Assembly: GCA_010405405.1 (NCBI GenBank)
Contig: MU004233.1
Span: 1,191,122-1,255,121, forward strand
Source: Microthyrium microscopicum
Taxonomy: Eukaryota > Ascomycota > Dothideomycetes > Microthyriales > Microthyriaceae
DNA length: 64,000 nt
Reading direction: 5' to 3'
The notes beneath the pieces are model-generated. The model ran no database searches. It saw only the letters and a list, made by a program, of their open reading frames with translations, and was not told the DNA's origin. This document shows, piece by piece, positions 11,899 through 24,240 of the stretch. Position numbers and translations under genes: made by a program. Position 1 is the stretch's first letter; the number at the start of each line of letters is the position of its first letter.

Positions 11899-13310
11899 GA
11901 CGACAGACGAGGAATTATATCAAAGGCAAGGAGAGGTGTATGGACTGTAAATTCGAATGCGGAGAACTGTGGGGCGTGAGGGATAACGAGGAGTAAGGAA
12001 AGGTGGAGGTCGCGCGCGGGGCTTTGGTTCGGATAGAATAGGAACGAGGTGCAGAGAGTGTTTGGCGAGAGGTGGTCGACTAGAAGCAACGAGTTATTCA
12101 GAATCGAATTAGAAAAGTTTTGGTAGGTTGAAGCGGAGGAGGAAGATGGAGAAAGAGTAAGGTCTGTCGTGTGTGCGGGCGCGGGTGATAGAATAGAGCT
12201 CGTAGTCACAAGATCGATGCCTTTAGTGAACCACCACCACCACGCTGCTAGCCGATTTCACCAGCCTACTAACTTCATTCCATCGAGAATTCGAGGCCGC
12301 CATTAATCAAATGTCCTCACTTTCCTCGGCGTCATCAATGTCATCAGGATAATCCTATAATCAGCCACTTCTTCATTTGCCGCTCTGTCATTGAGGGCCA
12401 ACATCAGTCACCGAAATCATCACCCCAGAGCTGCCCTTCCGCTTCGAGAACGGCACAACGCGTCAAACCAGACAAAAAGGCAACAGGCTAAGCTATTTGC
12501 CTTGTATTCCCCCCAATCTTCATTTATATTGCACGTGTCATCCTGGTCAGCGTCCGGACAAGACGGCCTCGTCTTGCTCCTACATAGAGACACACACCAT
12601 CCCTTCTCCATGATGCCGCAGTACGCGTGACCAGCCTTACCATTTGACCAGTTTTACCTGATCCCTCCCTCCCTCCATCCTACGCCATTTCGCCTTGGAT
12701 GCATAGTAGTAATGAAACAGTAAACCCCCAATAGTGCTAAAGCGACTGCTTAGCACCCATCCATCAGGCTGTGTCCTCAGCCGACTGCCATCAATATCAG
12801 CCCGGCCAGTCCCATCAACATCATGTCCCTGACATCACTTTTTATATCCGAGTGGCCCTCGTCTTTTTGCTGGTAGCATTAAAAAAGATGTTAATATACT
12901 TACTAGTAGCTAGCGTACCCTTCCAACTTCACCAAGTTCTCGAATTTCAGTAGCGATTTTGCTCTTAACGTAACTGACTTGGCAGCCAACGCGAAGAATG
13001 TAGGCAGAATCACAAAGATAGTTGTGTTTACCACTACATTTAATACAGGGCTAAAGAATTAATACGTCTTTTGGGAAACAAATCACCTAGCAAAGCCCAT
13101 CGCATTGGCACAAGTGTTCTGTCAAGCTTTCAATTGAGCTAACCACTGACTATATTTACATCATGTTTTCTTTCCCGAGCACCTCTTCACTCTGATACGC
13201 CTTGATATAATACAGACATTGATCGCTGCCAAGTCTTGGTTCGAATGACAATCCACCAAGGAGAATAAACACTTCTACATAATGCATGCTTTTCTCGCAA
13301 AACACATTGC
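11899..13310. other. Gene-free interval with CT-rich leader
   Basis: Contains the leader and promoter of the CCCH gene, including a CCTCCCTCCCTCC-type tract near 12663, and the 3' side of the Ser/Thr-rich gene. No exon, transposon end or RNA gene was found. Confidence 0.55.
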
Positions 13311-15151
13311 TCACTGGACTAGGCCATTGAGTTGAAAGGTTGGGTTTCCCTGGCTCGCCGCAATGATAGTGGTGTGCTGTGGTGTAGCCTTGGTCTCTGG
13401 TACAGAAACTGTCAAGAGAGTTGTAGAAATCGCCGTAACACTTGGCTTGATCGAGGATTGTGTGGCTACAGGAGAGCTTAACGGAGTCGCAACAGCTTCG
13501 GTGCTTGATTTGGCCATCGAGAAGGTTGCTGATGGTGAGCTCATTGGAGTAGCGACGGCTTCAGTGGTTGACTTGACCCACGAGAATGTGGCTGAAGGCG
13601 AGCTGATGGTGGTTGAAGCGATCGCAGTGCTTGGTTTGGCCCAAGCACAGGTCTCTGCTGAACAGACTAAAGGACCAGTGCCATGATTCGAAGGTGCTGG
13701 GGCGGTGGCTGTTGATACAGGTGCAACAATGCTGGCTGTCGAGAATGAGGCCACGGTGCTGGCAATTGCTGTACTGTTTGATCCAGCTGGAACGGGCATT
13801 GAAGGAACCGGAGCGGTAGCTGTCAACAAGGGGGGTGCAACAATGCTGGCTGTCGAGGAAGATGCCACGGTGCTGGCAATTGCTGTACTGTTTGATCCAG
13901 CAGGAGGAACAGGCATTGAAGGAACTGGAGCGGTGGCTGTTGACATAGGTGCAACAATGCTGGTAGTTGAGACAGACGCTGGAGAGCTTGCAGTTGGCAG
14001 CGGTACAGTAACGTTGCTTGCGGTGGAGCGGTGTATCATTGACGAAGGGCTAAATGCAGAAGGCAAAGATGCTACACCATTGCTTGCAGTTGATGTATTC
14101 CAGTATCCTGGGTTGCTCATTGTCCATGTCTTGCTTCCAGCTGATACAGTGATGATTGGATCCGTGAGAGGCACTCCACTAGTCACAGAGACTGGGATGG
14201 CAGTGACCGAGGTGACCGTATGGAGATTGGTGCGGGTAACGAAAACAACAGAAGTATCATCACCACTGTTAGTCGAGGTGCTGATGGTTTCGCTTGGAGC
14301 ACTGTAATTCTGGGTCAATATTTCATGAGTGGCTCTTCAAATGACCATCAACTTACCTGGCGGAAATCGCAGTGCTGCTGGGTGCAGTGACAGTGCTATC
14401 TGGTGCTCCATGAGTAGGACTGCTGCTTCGAACCATGGTTATTGTGACTCGCAGGTGAGTTGTTGACGTTTCAGTAATAGTTTCGTCGGGAGTGTCTGAG
14501 CTAGGAACAGGAACGACGTTGATAGTTGTTGGAGAAGCAGTTGTGAGAGTAGCATCAGACGCTGGAGTTGCCTAGAAGTTGTTAGTATGAGATCACGCAG
14601 AGTCAAAATGCTGCGAGAAGACCATTTGGTCATTGGATGTGAAGCCATAGAGCTCCCTTCGCATCTAGTGGGACCCATAGCACTCAATAGGAAGTGTCTT
14701 TGGTGGGAGCCATCAAACGCAATGTGAGATATGGAGTTTTGGGTTCCATCGGACGTCGCAAGAAATGTTGTTCGACAGGGGTTAATCTTACCCCAATGTA
14801 TCCAGTACTTCCACTTTGATCAACAGTGTAGAAGATGGTGTTGATCTCTGAAGTGGCGACGACCTTGCCTGGCAACTGGTCCTTGGTGACAGTGACAGTA
14901 GGACAAGACGTGGCATCATGAACAGTGACCGTGAGAATCTGAGTCGAAACAGATACCTCGGTGAGTCGAAGAGTTTCCGTTACCGTTGCAGGTCGAGTCG
15001 CAGACTGTGTCACAACAGTAGCATCTGAAATTGTGGCATTCGCATAAGGAGCACGCTGAATATCAGAATACTTCCAGTTTGGAGGGAGTCCAGACGACTG
15101 AGCAGCAGCAACAGCGGCAAGGCCGACAGCGACAGCAGAGAGGCAAATCAT
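13311..15151 (-). CDS. Secreted Ser/Thr-rich repeat protein (cell-surface or adhesin-like)
   Basis: Exons 15151-14792, 14571-14357 and 14301-13311 (minus strand) encode about 521 residues. A signal peptide is clear (MICLSAVAVGLAAVAAAQ), followed by a YSDIQRAPYANATISDATVV-like segment and then almost pure Ser/Thr/Val/Ala/Pro sequence with few charges. A 38-residue unit (near-exact 114-bp DNA repeat) recurs in the middle, followed by shorter repeats with the motif TEAVATP. Heavy O-glycosylation and cell-wall or extracellular location are inferred. The C-terminus (QLNGLVQ) has no hydrophobic tail, so a GPI anchor is not supported. The second intron uses acceptor TTACAG at 14302 to keep frame; the first intron is 220 bp. 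No catalytic domain is visible. Confidence 0.8.
13690..13965 (-). repeat. 114-bp tandem repeat in the Ser/Thr-rich gene
   Basis: The string GGTGCAACAATG (plus strand) starts at 13720, 13834 and 13948, exactly 114 bp apart. The two complete intervals are nearly identical apart from small in-frame indels. The unit encodes 38 residues with the core VPSMPVP followed by GSNSTAIASTVAS. Such arrays change copy number readily. Confidence 0.85.
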
Positions 15152-18100
15152 GGTGTCGAATCAACGAACGAAAGTGAGAAGCAAGTCTCAGGATTGAAGA
15201 AAGAATTGAAGTGTTGGCAGAATTGGTAGAACGAGATGGTGAAGTTGAAGAAGAAGAAGAAGAAGAAGAGGAGGAGAAACAGAGATGGAAGTTGAAGGAG
15301 AGGGGCAAATATCAGAGATTTGAAGTCGACAGCACTTTTGAAATTGCAAAGTGGGGCGTACAAACAACAGGAAGGAACTATCAAGGTTTGAGGAAATGAC
15401 GATGGTGGTTGGGTGGTTGCTGTGGCAGGTGCGTTGTGGGTGCTCCTCCCTTGAATGTTGGTCGTCACTGCCACTTTTGGAGAGCTCATCTTGCCTTTCT
15501 GACCTGCACTAAAGCAACATCATAGCAAGTCAAGGACACCTGAATATTGATTGCAAGACCAACCTCATCAACTGATGGCCTGCAGAATAGAGTATGTACA
15601 TTGCAAAGGGTAGTTGCAATGAAAGGTCAAGAGGAGACTCACTGCTAATTTCAAACCGCATTGACCGCATTTTTTTTACGAAGACAATGGGGATTGGAGT
15701 AACTATGGGCTCTACAAGAAATTGGCTAAGTATTGTTGTGGAGTCTTACACAAAATGCTGATACTACCTAAGGATATGTTGAGAGTTGAGACTGAGTCAA
15801 TAAGGCTGAGATGCAGCCTTATAGCATCTTTACATTATGTAAACAGTAGCCACCCACAAAATTTAGTAAAAGTCTTACAGTTACACCACTTATATAGCTT
15901 TCAATTCTTCTACGAAGTCAAATCCTTTCGTATGATGAAAAACACTCTTTCAAGCTATGTAGGACGGCTCATATTCTCTTTTTATACTTGTTTATATTGC
16001 GCGTAGCAGATGGGAGCCAAAGAAGCTCATAACAGCACAGCAATTATTTTGTCCATTATGTATTCATCTCAAGCTTCGTCCCTTAATGTACGATTCCAAT
16101 TATTCGCGCCTAAAATAATACAGACAGACTTTATGAGCACAATAAGAACTGCTTGAAGATGGGCAATCAACGGGCGAAATAACCGATGTGCATCATCAAT
16201 TTCCATGACTCCCACCTTCGCTTCTGGACAAAATACGCTACATTGCCAACAGTTCTGATAAGCAGCTTGGAAGATGCGTGGCAGATGGAGGGCACGTCAG
16301 TTATTTTAACATCGGAGTAGTACCTTAATTAAATTGTTTCCTACCTTATGAAGTATTTTTAGGAATTAAGCGCGCTGAACAGAACCCTATATTGAACTCA
16401 AATATGTTCTATTAGTACCTACTTCAGTGCGGACTCCGAGACATGGAGAAGTCGCACTAAAAAGTCCCGCAATTAAATTCCACAGTGTGAAAGATTGGAA
16501 GTTCTTGGCTATCATGGCTTCATGACCGAACGAAGACTATACTTGAACCACACTACCACTAGCTGATAGTCAGTTCTCCAGACGTTATGCTCATCGTTCA
16601 TTTACCCTGAAATTAACGACCACCCAAGGGAGTGGTACAGCCAGTAATTAAGCGGCTTGATTTGTGATCCTTGATTCAAACGGACTTTACTCAATCGCAG
16701 AAACACTTCCTCAATAAACTACACCACCAATAAGAATGAAAACAATTTACGGAGCTGCTGGGAGGCTGGGCCATCCCGTACCCCAAAAGTTAGCATAAGG
16801 CCTGAGTTCCTGCTTGGAAGAACTACGGAGCGTCCATGCTCCTACCCTTGCTCAACGTTTTCCGTGCTATTCACGTTGCATTTGATGAGATATCCAGGTT
16901 TTGTTGCTGATCTGAAGCGCTTAAAACGAGCATGGCTCAGCTGGTGGTTGGCACTGATGAACTGTTTGCGTCAATCGGCCAGCCATCCATGTCGAGAAGA
17001 AGCTAGAGATTCGTGAATATTGATTGCAAACGAGCATACTCTGTATAAAGTCCCCACTCCAAGCGAAGAACCCCCACGTCTCCGCAATTGAGACTGCTGG
17101 GGTAGTTTACTACTCAAGGATCATGAACGAATTGACCACTCACTGCCAGTTCTTCGCGGTGCGGTTCCGCCTGATCCTCACGCCATGGATCAAACAACCG
17201 ACTGTACATACTGGTAACATTGCTGGCTGTTTAACAAGGGGTGTGAGGTTGTGAAAAGAGTTGGAATATCAAAAAATGACGGCTACAATGATATTTCAAA
17301 TAACACCGTGGAGGATGAACAAAGCCATTCCAGTGCTTTGGCACTCAAATTTTGCTTGCAGAAGTCAGAGCGCTAAGACCCGATAGAGTGGTTGTACAAT
17401 CCTTCTTGGTACCAAGCGCCCGTTAAGATAAGCCAAGACTCTTTCGTTTACATGTACTCCTCAGAGTTCATACATTTCATCTCAATTCCAATCCTTTACT
17501 CTAGTCCCCCAGCTATCATCAATCGGTACTCAAGGGAGCCTAGGCTAGGGGCTTCGGACTCGCCGCATTCAAGCATCCTAAAGTCCTACTCCTTGGTAAA
17601 CCCTGGTTTCGGGTCTTCCAAGCCGCTAATCAATGGTAGGCACTCCCGCACTGATATATAATGACTGAGTAAGGCGGATATAAGATATGGCGGAATCATC
17701 AATGGAAATAGTTGGAAATAGTCGTCGACGCGCCATCCCGATTGTCTGACTGAACGGAAAAGAAAAAGCCACGCACCCATCAAAGCTAATCGCTCCTACA
17801 GCCCCATTGCAGTTCTATCCAGTATCAATTCCTCACCACAAAAAAAGCTTGGTTTCAGTTCTGCAGATGAGCAAGATCTGACGAGAATTCGGCATGTTAA
17901 GCAATTGGACGCATGCACGAAGCAAATCCTTCGCTGCTAATGTTAACTTTGGAAAGTCATCCAAGCGGACTCGTTGCCGGACCTGCTACATGCATCAGCC
18001 ATCGCTGTAAATCTGCAATGATGCCTGCGTTGTCATGATCATCGTCGCCATTGTAGCCAAAAAAGGGCCGAATGGCGGAAATATCTTGGAGCGAGCCCCC

Positions 18101-19032
18101 AGTCATCGCGTGGTTCTATCTGATGCGGCGTATGCGCCTCACCGATAGCTGGGAAAGCGTGGTTGTTACGCACGGCTCATGCTACTACTTAGAAAAGGGA
18201 CATCCACACCGAGTCCACGGATTACCCAGTAGTAGTCAGGCTGTTTTTAGTTGATATTTTTGAGCTACTGAGTGCAGATTACGCAGGTCGATTGTGGGAG
18301 TTGTAGTTTGTGGGGAAACAAGGCTGAGAAAGCCAAAACTAACTTCTTTGAGGATATGTACAAGGAATATGATGACTAGGTCGTACATTCTTTGTACAGG
18401 ATGTTTTCTGATTATTAGGTTTTAAGTTCTTGTTATTTTCTTCTTAGGCAAATTCGCATGCATTCCCGGGATTGTCCAAATGCAGGCAGGCCAGTGAAGT
18501 CCGAACTTGAACCAAATCACGCTGGATATGAAAGGATTCCGACTAGAGTGGTTGACATGCAGGAATACGCACAACGCGGACCGGTTGCTACCAGGCTTGA
18601 GTCAAAAGCTCCATCTCCATCTTCATAAGCTGGGTTTCAGCCGCGATAACATTGGGGAGGCTTGGACGTGGAATGTAAGGTGTCCGAAATGGGGTCTGAT
18701 ATACTCCCATGGCATTGTTATAGAAACGGGAGAGATATCCGTCTGAATCAAAGAGAGCAGTCGATGATACTGAAGTGTAAATCATTGCTAACAGCGTTGG
18801 AAAGGATACAATGATTAGAGGGTAGATTATCTACTCCAACACTTTGAATCTCTGGTAACGACGGGACTAATTGATTTGCCAACAGGTCCAAGTAATGACT
18901 ACGCTACGCTACTGATTCTTCGAATCAAGAATCAAATGCAGCAACAGACCATATTCTCTCATATCGTTTCAATGCAAGCTGTGGCCGTGAAATTGAAAGA
19001 CGCTAAAAGATGCACATTCACATTTTCCAAAC
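15152..19032. other. 3.9-kb gene-free interval
   Basis: Starts with the purine-rich (GAA)n/(CTT)n leader of the Ser/Thr-rich gene near 15245-15275. Beyond that I find no exon set with compatible splice sites. Base composition is ordinary, without strong RIP. The open frames near 15722, 17392 and 18507 are isolated and resemble no family. Confidence 0.55.
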
Positions 19033-21027
19033 TCAATAAATGAAAACAAAAAGCCAAGACGCCAAACTATTACTTGAAATCAAGATGTTGCTGTACCTTT
19101 TCGCCCAAGAGTAGTGTGGTGGATAATAGATGTCGCGTAGAGGATATAAAAAATGCAAATGGAGATCGCAGAGTGCCTCGACGCCTCGCTAGGTAAGCAT
19201 AGTGTCCATTCCCTTCCGAAAGTTAGCAAACAATGTGTAAGTAATCTTGAGTAAATGGAACATACCAGGTCTTCCATAACTTGTTCGTAATCCCAAGCTC
19301 TCTTGTTGCCTTGGTCCATGAGATCCCAGAGCTCTTGCACGATTCTTCGCCCATGTTGGATATTGCCATTGTGCGAGTACTCCTCGGCCATCCTGAAAGC
19401 TTCTAAAACTGCTGGCCTGTCTTCGCGGTCAAAAGCGCAACAGCCCACAACGAATACTGGGGTGACCATGACGCTTTGAATGGGACTTTTAGCTCCTACA
19501 GACTGAAGATAGGCTACAGCCTCTTTGACTGTGCTCAATACCGCGGATCCGGGCCAAGGTCCTGACATTATGGTTCGTTGGAGAAGAAGCCAGACGCAAT
19601 TATGATAAAGATTCCAGCAAACCCATTCTGGACTGTTGACAGGATGTCGGCATTGCAAATCTTTGAGTTCCGTATCGATAGCTTCAGCCTCCATCATCAG
19701 ATTATATGGAACATATGGTGATTGCTCACTTCCTCTTCGTTCTCGTATCTTTCTTCTCAAGAAGTGAATCTTTTTGGTGGGCTGTTCGAGGCCTTCGCAA
19801 ACCGACATGAAGTTTTCGCGATTGCCAGTAGTCAATGGAATGTAAGGTGGCTCCGGTAAATCACCCAAGGTTCTGCAGGTGATCAAGCAGCTCATGCGGT
19901 GATACTCGTAAAATTCTCGAGCAAACGCCCATGTATCCTCTTCACCTGGGCGCGGCTCATTTTGCAGCATGGTAATAATTCCAGAATGATGAATCCTCCA
20001 CTCTCCATTGGTATCGCCTTCGACAATAGTCTTAAGCCAAAGCATCAAGGCTCGACATATCACAAGAGTATCTTTGCGACTGTCGAGTGAGTCGCCGTAT
20101 TGCTCTTCTTGAAGTCCTCGAAGTGTTTTTTGGAAGTGATAGCTTTGACGGCGAGAGACCTCCTCGTATTCGGTGATCTGGCCGGGACCTCGAAGGCGCT
20201 GGAGATAGTGGGCGCCAGAACAGGCCAACAATGCATGCATTACGCCCTCGTCTTGCTGAGCAATGGGCAGAATGATTTCTAATCATGGTCAGTAGTGAAG
20301 AGCAGCATCGCTAAGTCACATACCAACGAAGGGATTTTTGCTCTCTGGAGAAATATTAAGGCATTGAGAGAGATTGGATTCGTAATGGTGGTAGAAACTC
20401 CAATCAATATCCTCTTCAATTGCTGGCAGTAACGTTGGAAGATTTCGAGCGCCGGTAATGGCCCAACGCTGTCTGTCTGCTAAAAGTTCAGCATCAGAGA
20501 GAACTATCTGTAAATTCGGGATACATACTACGAGCAGCAGCCTTTTCTTTTCCATTCTGCCAGACGCTCTTTTCCGGGTAACCCTCGCAGTGAACATTGT
20601 TTTGTTCGCAGTTTCTGCAGGAAGGTTTTCGCTCATCACACTTCTTCTTTCTCTTCCTGCATGTCTTGCAGCCGGTCTTGCTTCTGCCCTTGGTGACTTT
20701 AGGAGACTGTGACTGTGGATCTAGCTTGGGATGTTTTCTTGGTCGCCCGCGAGGTCTTTTGCCAGGTACCAACACCAATTCAGTCGCAGAGGCTTCGCTC
20801 TGTTCCAATTTGACATCGATAGACTCCTCCTCATCGTGATCCTCTAATTTGGGAACACCAGAAAGGTGGTCATCATAGACTTGAGTTGGTGAAGTCATGA
20901 GGCTAAAGGAGATAGATGATTCCCTGGGAGATTCCGATATTCCAGAAGAGGTGGGAGACGAGGACGAGCTGGGATCGTCCGTAGCACGATGAGGAACGTA
21001 CCCAGGGAAGTAATTGCTGTGAGCCAT
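19033..21027 (-). CDS. Zn2Cys6 transcription factor with AT-hook
   Basis: Exons 21027-20532, 20479-20324, 20278-19266 and 19188-19033 (minus strand) give about 606 residues. An AT-hook (RPRGRPRK) lies at residues 91-98. The binuclear zinc cluster at 120-147 has textbook spacing, C-x2-C-x6-C-x6-C-x2-C-x6-C. The rest resembles the helical fungal-specific regulatory domain of Upc2-like factors, with an early LLACSGAHYLQRL segment. The last exon is uncertain: if the 77-bp intron 19189-19265 is not removed, the frame ends at 19080 with 616 residues. The protein should be a nuclear regulator; no neighbour suggests its target genes. Confidence 0.85.
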
Positions 21028-23029
21028 ACTATGGGTTGGAGTCTCTCAAACTGATGGTCAAAGGTTGTCGGTAGAATTGAGAAGAGTGCCAAGTACCAGC
21101 GGCATTGCAAGGCAGGTGTCGGAATCAGCGGAAAATATGAGCCAGCAAACGGGTTATACTTGAATATGAGGGCTAGGAAATGCTGAAAGTGGATATGCTG
21201 ACACAGCGGGTGAGAGGTGTGTCGCTTGCAGTTGAGTATATGCAATGTATTAAGTGGATGGTGTTGTGAAGTAGTGGTTGTCCAACAAGGTGTGGAGGAG
21301 AAACGTGGAATAAGTAAACGCGGGGAGGAAGTAGTAGAGTAGGACGGATGGATAATCTCCGATGAAAACACCAAGAACAATGAAGACGGCCTCGAATCTC
21401 ATACACACGGCAAGGCCCCAATAACTCAATGTTTAAAATGGAGGAGAGCTGTGAGACGACGTGTAAGCTAAAGCGTGTCGATTGGCAGTAACATCCATAT
21501 TTGGATGTGATTCTATAATGGTTTGAATGCTTACGTGCTGGAGAAGAAAGAGAGAGAGAAAGAGAGGGACCGCGGGGAGATCGCAGAACAGACGTCTTTT
21601 AATTACAATGCGAGAGTGATACTAGCTCAAAAACGATGCGGGCGTCTGGCCGGCACTGTCCAACAAAGCCAACAAGCCCAGACGCCAGCATGGAGCCAGG
21701 GCGTCTATAGGATTGAGAACACGGAAGCGTGCTGCGTAAGAGAAGTGGTGTCAGCGATTATCCGCACAGCGTGACAGCAGAGTGTGCAAGCCTGCAAGCG
21801 TACAAGCCTACAAGCGACCCAAGGCGGATTGACGAGAGCGAAAAGATATCATTTGCTAGCCCGGCGACAGGGCCATGCAGTTGAGCAGGACGAATCCCGA
21901 TTTAGTTGGCGAACCACGCTGTTGGGTATCGAGTACTTTGATTACATTATTGCGAGTAGAGTACAATTTGATGCTAGACTCGGCAACTCAAGGCATGAAC
22001 AACAGCAGAAACTCGTAGTATTTTTTACTATGAATTTCCACTAGTAGGAAGCATTGACAGAAACATATCACTTAAAAGTCAATGCTCGGAGTAACAGATG
22101 AGCAAGGGCTGGACGAAATGGATAACTTGCATTTGATCAGAACTTCAGTTGCGCATCGACTTCTTCGCTTCTTCGGCTGCCGTTAACGCCGATTTATTTC
22201 GACCGTTCCTTGCCCATCGATCGCGTAAAAGCATGAAAATCATATCGATGAAGAATGATTCAATGAACACAAGTATATTCCATTGTCAAGTAGGGCGACA
22301 GCCATCGCTGCTACTACAAGAGTGCTAGTGATTTGCTCAGTATCTGACCCTTACGGTATGGCACCTGCGATATCAAGGCAACATCAAAACAGGCTGGACG
22401 CGCGCGGCTCCTGCAAAGGAGATGATGAAGATCAATCGACCTACTGGCAGGCCATTGACTGATCTTTGCCATGCAGATAACACTAGCTGCAGGGCTGGAC
22501 AACACAAAGGTACAAGTAGTAGTTTATATGAGCAACCCTATCACTACGGAGGTACGGAGTACTCTATTCTGAGCTAGTTGGAAGGATCTCGAAGAATAGT
22601 GCTAACTTGTTCCCTACGGAACTACTGCTGATATGCCCCATACATCAGTACTTTAGACAGGTAAAAGATCCCTGCTGGTGGATATTAATATCTGCTCACC
22701 ACTATTCACTAGGCACAAAGTGCAGATGCAAGATATCCATCCTCAGCACTTATAAAGTTGGTACAAGTAGGTTCAGTAGCATCAATCACTTTCGTCTGGT
22801 TGAGATCTTTCTAACCTGATCAATTTTGCAGTTTGGAAAGCGGAAGCTTACTCCGTACAATCCACGGAACTACGGCTCTTGGTTTGGAAAGTTTAGTGGG
22901 ATTGTTAGGCCAGGCTCGAGCCTCGGACACGTTCCGTCCCACTGGTCCCGTTGGCAAGAAGCTGGGGAGGCTTGCCGCTTGCCAAAGGAAGCGACCGCTT
23001 TGGTCTTAGACTGCCTTGATTTCGGAGAT
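21028..23029. other. Gene-free interval left of the hAT element
   Basis: Includes the leader of the Zn2Cys6 gene, a purine-rich stretch near 21545-21570, and a short tandem ACAAGCCTACAAGCG-like array near 21785-21815. A GTACGGAGTA string near 22551 has its inverse near 22849. No coding exon is supported. Confidence 0.5.
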
Positions 23030-23037
23030 GCCTTAAC
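23030..23037. repeat. Left target-site duplication of the hAT element
   Basis: GCCTTAAC, identical to the 8 bases at 32874-32881. Eight base pairs is the diagnostic duplication length of hAT transposons. Confidence 0.9.
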
Positions 23038-23059
23038 TATGCTAGGGCATGGGTTAGGT
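23038..23059 (+). repeat. Left terminal inverted repeat of the hAT element
   Basis: Begins TATGCTAGGGCATGGG. Over 22 bp it differs from the reverse complement of the right end at only three places, all G-to-A transitions. Copies of AGGTTAGG-type motifs follow in the subterminal region. Confidence 0.85.
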
Positions 23060-23990
23060 CGGGTTGGGTATAGGTTTCTCTAAATATTTTCATAACCTAC
23101 GTAGGTTAAGTTTTAGAAATATTACGACCTAACCTAAATAGGTTAGGTTTTTATAAGTCTAGCCTATAGGTTATATTTATTAATAAATAACTTAAATAAA
23201 GGACTAACGCTATATAATTTAGATTAACCTAAAAAGTTTAGTATAGTATTTAATAATTATATCTTACTACTACTTTTTTAGTAAGTTATAAAAGTATTAA
23301 TTAGGATTTAGAATTAGTTTATTAGTTCTATTATTTATAAATAATTATATAACTATAATTCCTTTTCTATTCCTTAAAGTTTACTAATTCTAATTACCTC
23401 CTTATAATAAAGTTACTAGTTAATTTTAAATACTTATTTAATAGTCTATAACCTAGCTAGTATATAGAGCTTTTACTAAGTTTATATCTTTTTGCTAGAT
23501 TATTATTCTCTTTACGTAAATTATATAAAGGTTAGCATCTATAAAAATTAATAACTTATAATTTAGAAAATAGAGGTATAACTTACTTTTAAAGTATATA
23601 ATAAAATAAGCCTTTACTAATTCTTATAAATATTAAATTATATCGCTTTGCTAATATATATCTAGATTTATTAAATTACTATTATTACTAGAAGTTCCTT
23701 AGAATATAACGCAAATCTTATAAACTAATCTTATAAATAGTATTTTAGGAATTAAAAGATTATAAGCTTTCTAAATCTAGTAGATTTTATATAGAGCCTT
23801 TACTAATATTATAATTAATATTTATAAAAAAAATAGAGCATATAAAACTTACTATTAGGTTTAGTATATTAAAGTATATAATAATAAGTATTCTACTAGT
23901 TATAATAATTTTTATAAGTTAAAGCTCTTCTATAATAGTTTCTATAAGCTATAGCTAGGTTTTATTAGCGCTAAGGAGTTAGTTATTAGC

Positions 23991-24240
23991 GCGAAGTAGT
24001 TTATTAAGGTTACTATTAACGTATAGAAGTTTATAGAGATTATAGCTAAGTTAGAGTAGTTTATAGAGGTAGTATAAGGAGGTTTAAAGGCTATAAAAGT
24101 TACTACTAGTTTAAAGTAATTTATAAAGGATTTATAAGAAGATTTAAAGGCTATAAAAGTTATTACTAGGCTAGAATAGTTTATAAAGATTATATAAGAA
24201 GATTTAGAGTATTATAAAGTTTATTAAGGTCTAGAGAAGT
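23991..24240 (+). repeat. 30/60-bp tandem array inside the hAT element
   Basis: Units starting at 24051, 24111, 24171 and 24231 are spaced exactly 60 bp apart; a 30-bp half-period is visible from 23991. The period is a multiple of three and, apart from RIP stops, reads as a 20-residue Leu/Ile/Lys/Glu repeat of coiled-coil type. This suggests a former protein-coding region. Confidence 0.7.

Noticed and set aside
13705-14307. Plus-strand open frame of 200 codons rich in Val and Ala.
   Set aside because: Antisense shadow of the Ser/Thr-rich repeat gene, whose minus-strand product has a signal peptide and consistent introns.
22551-22858. Inverted GTACGGAGTA/TACTCCGTAC strings about 300 bp apart, suggestive of a small inverted-repeat element.
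   Set aside because: Similarity is limited to about 10 bp, with no target duplication found around the pair.
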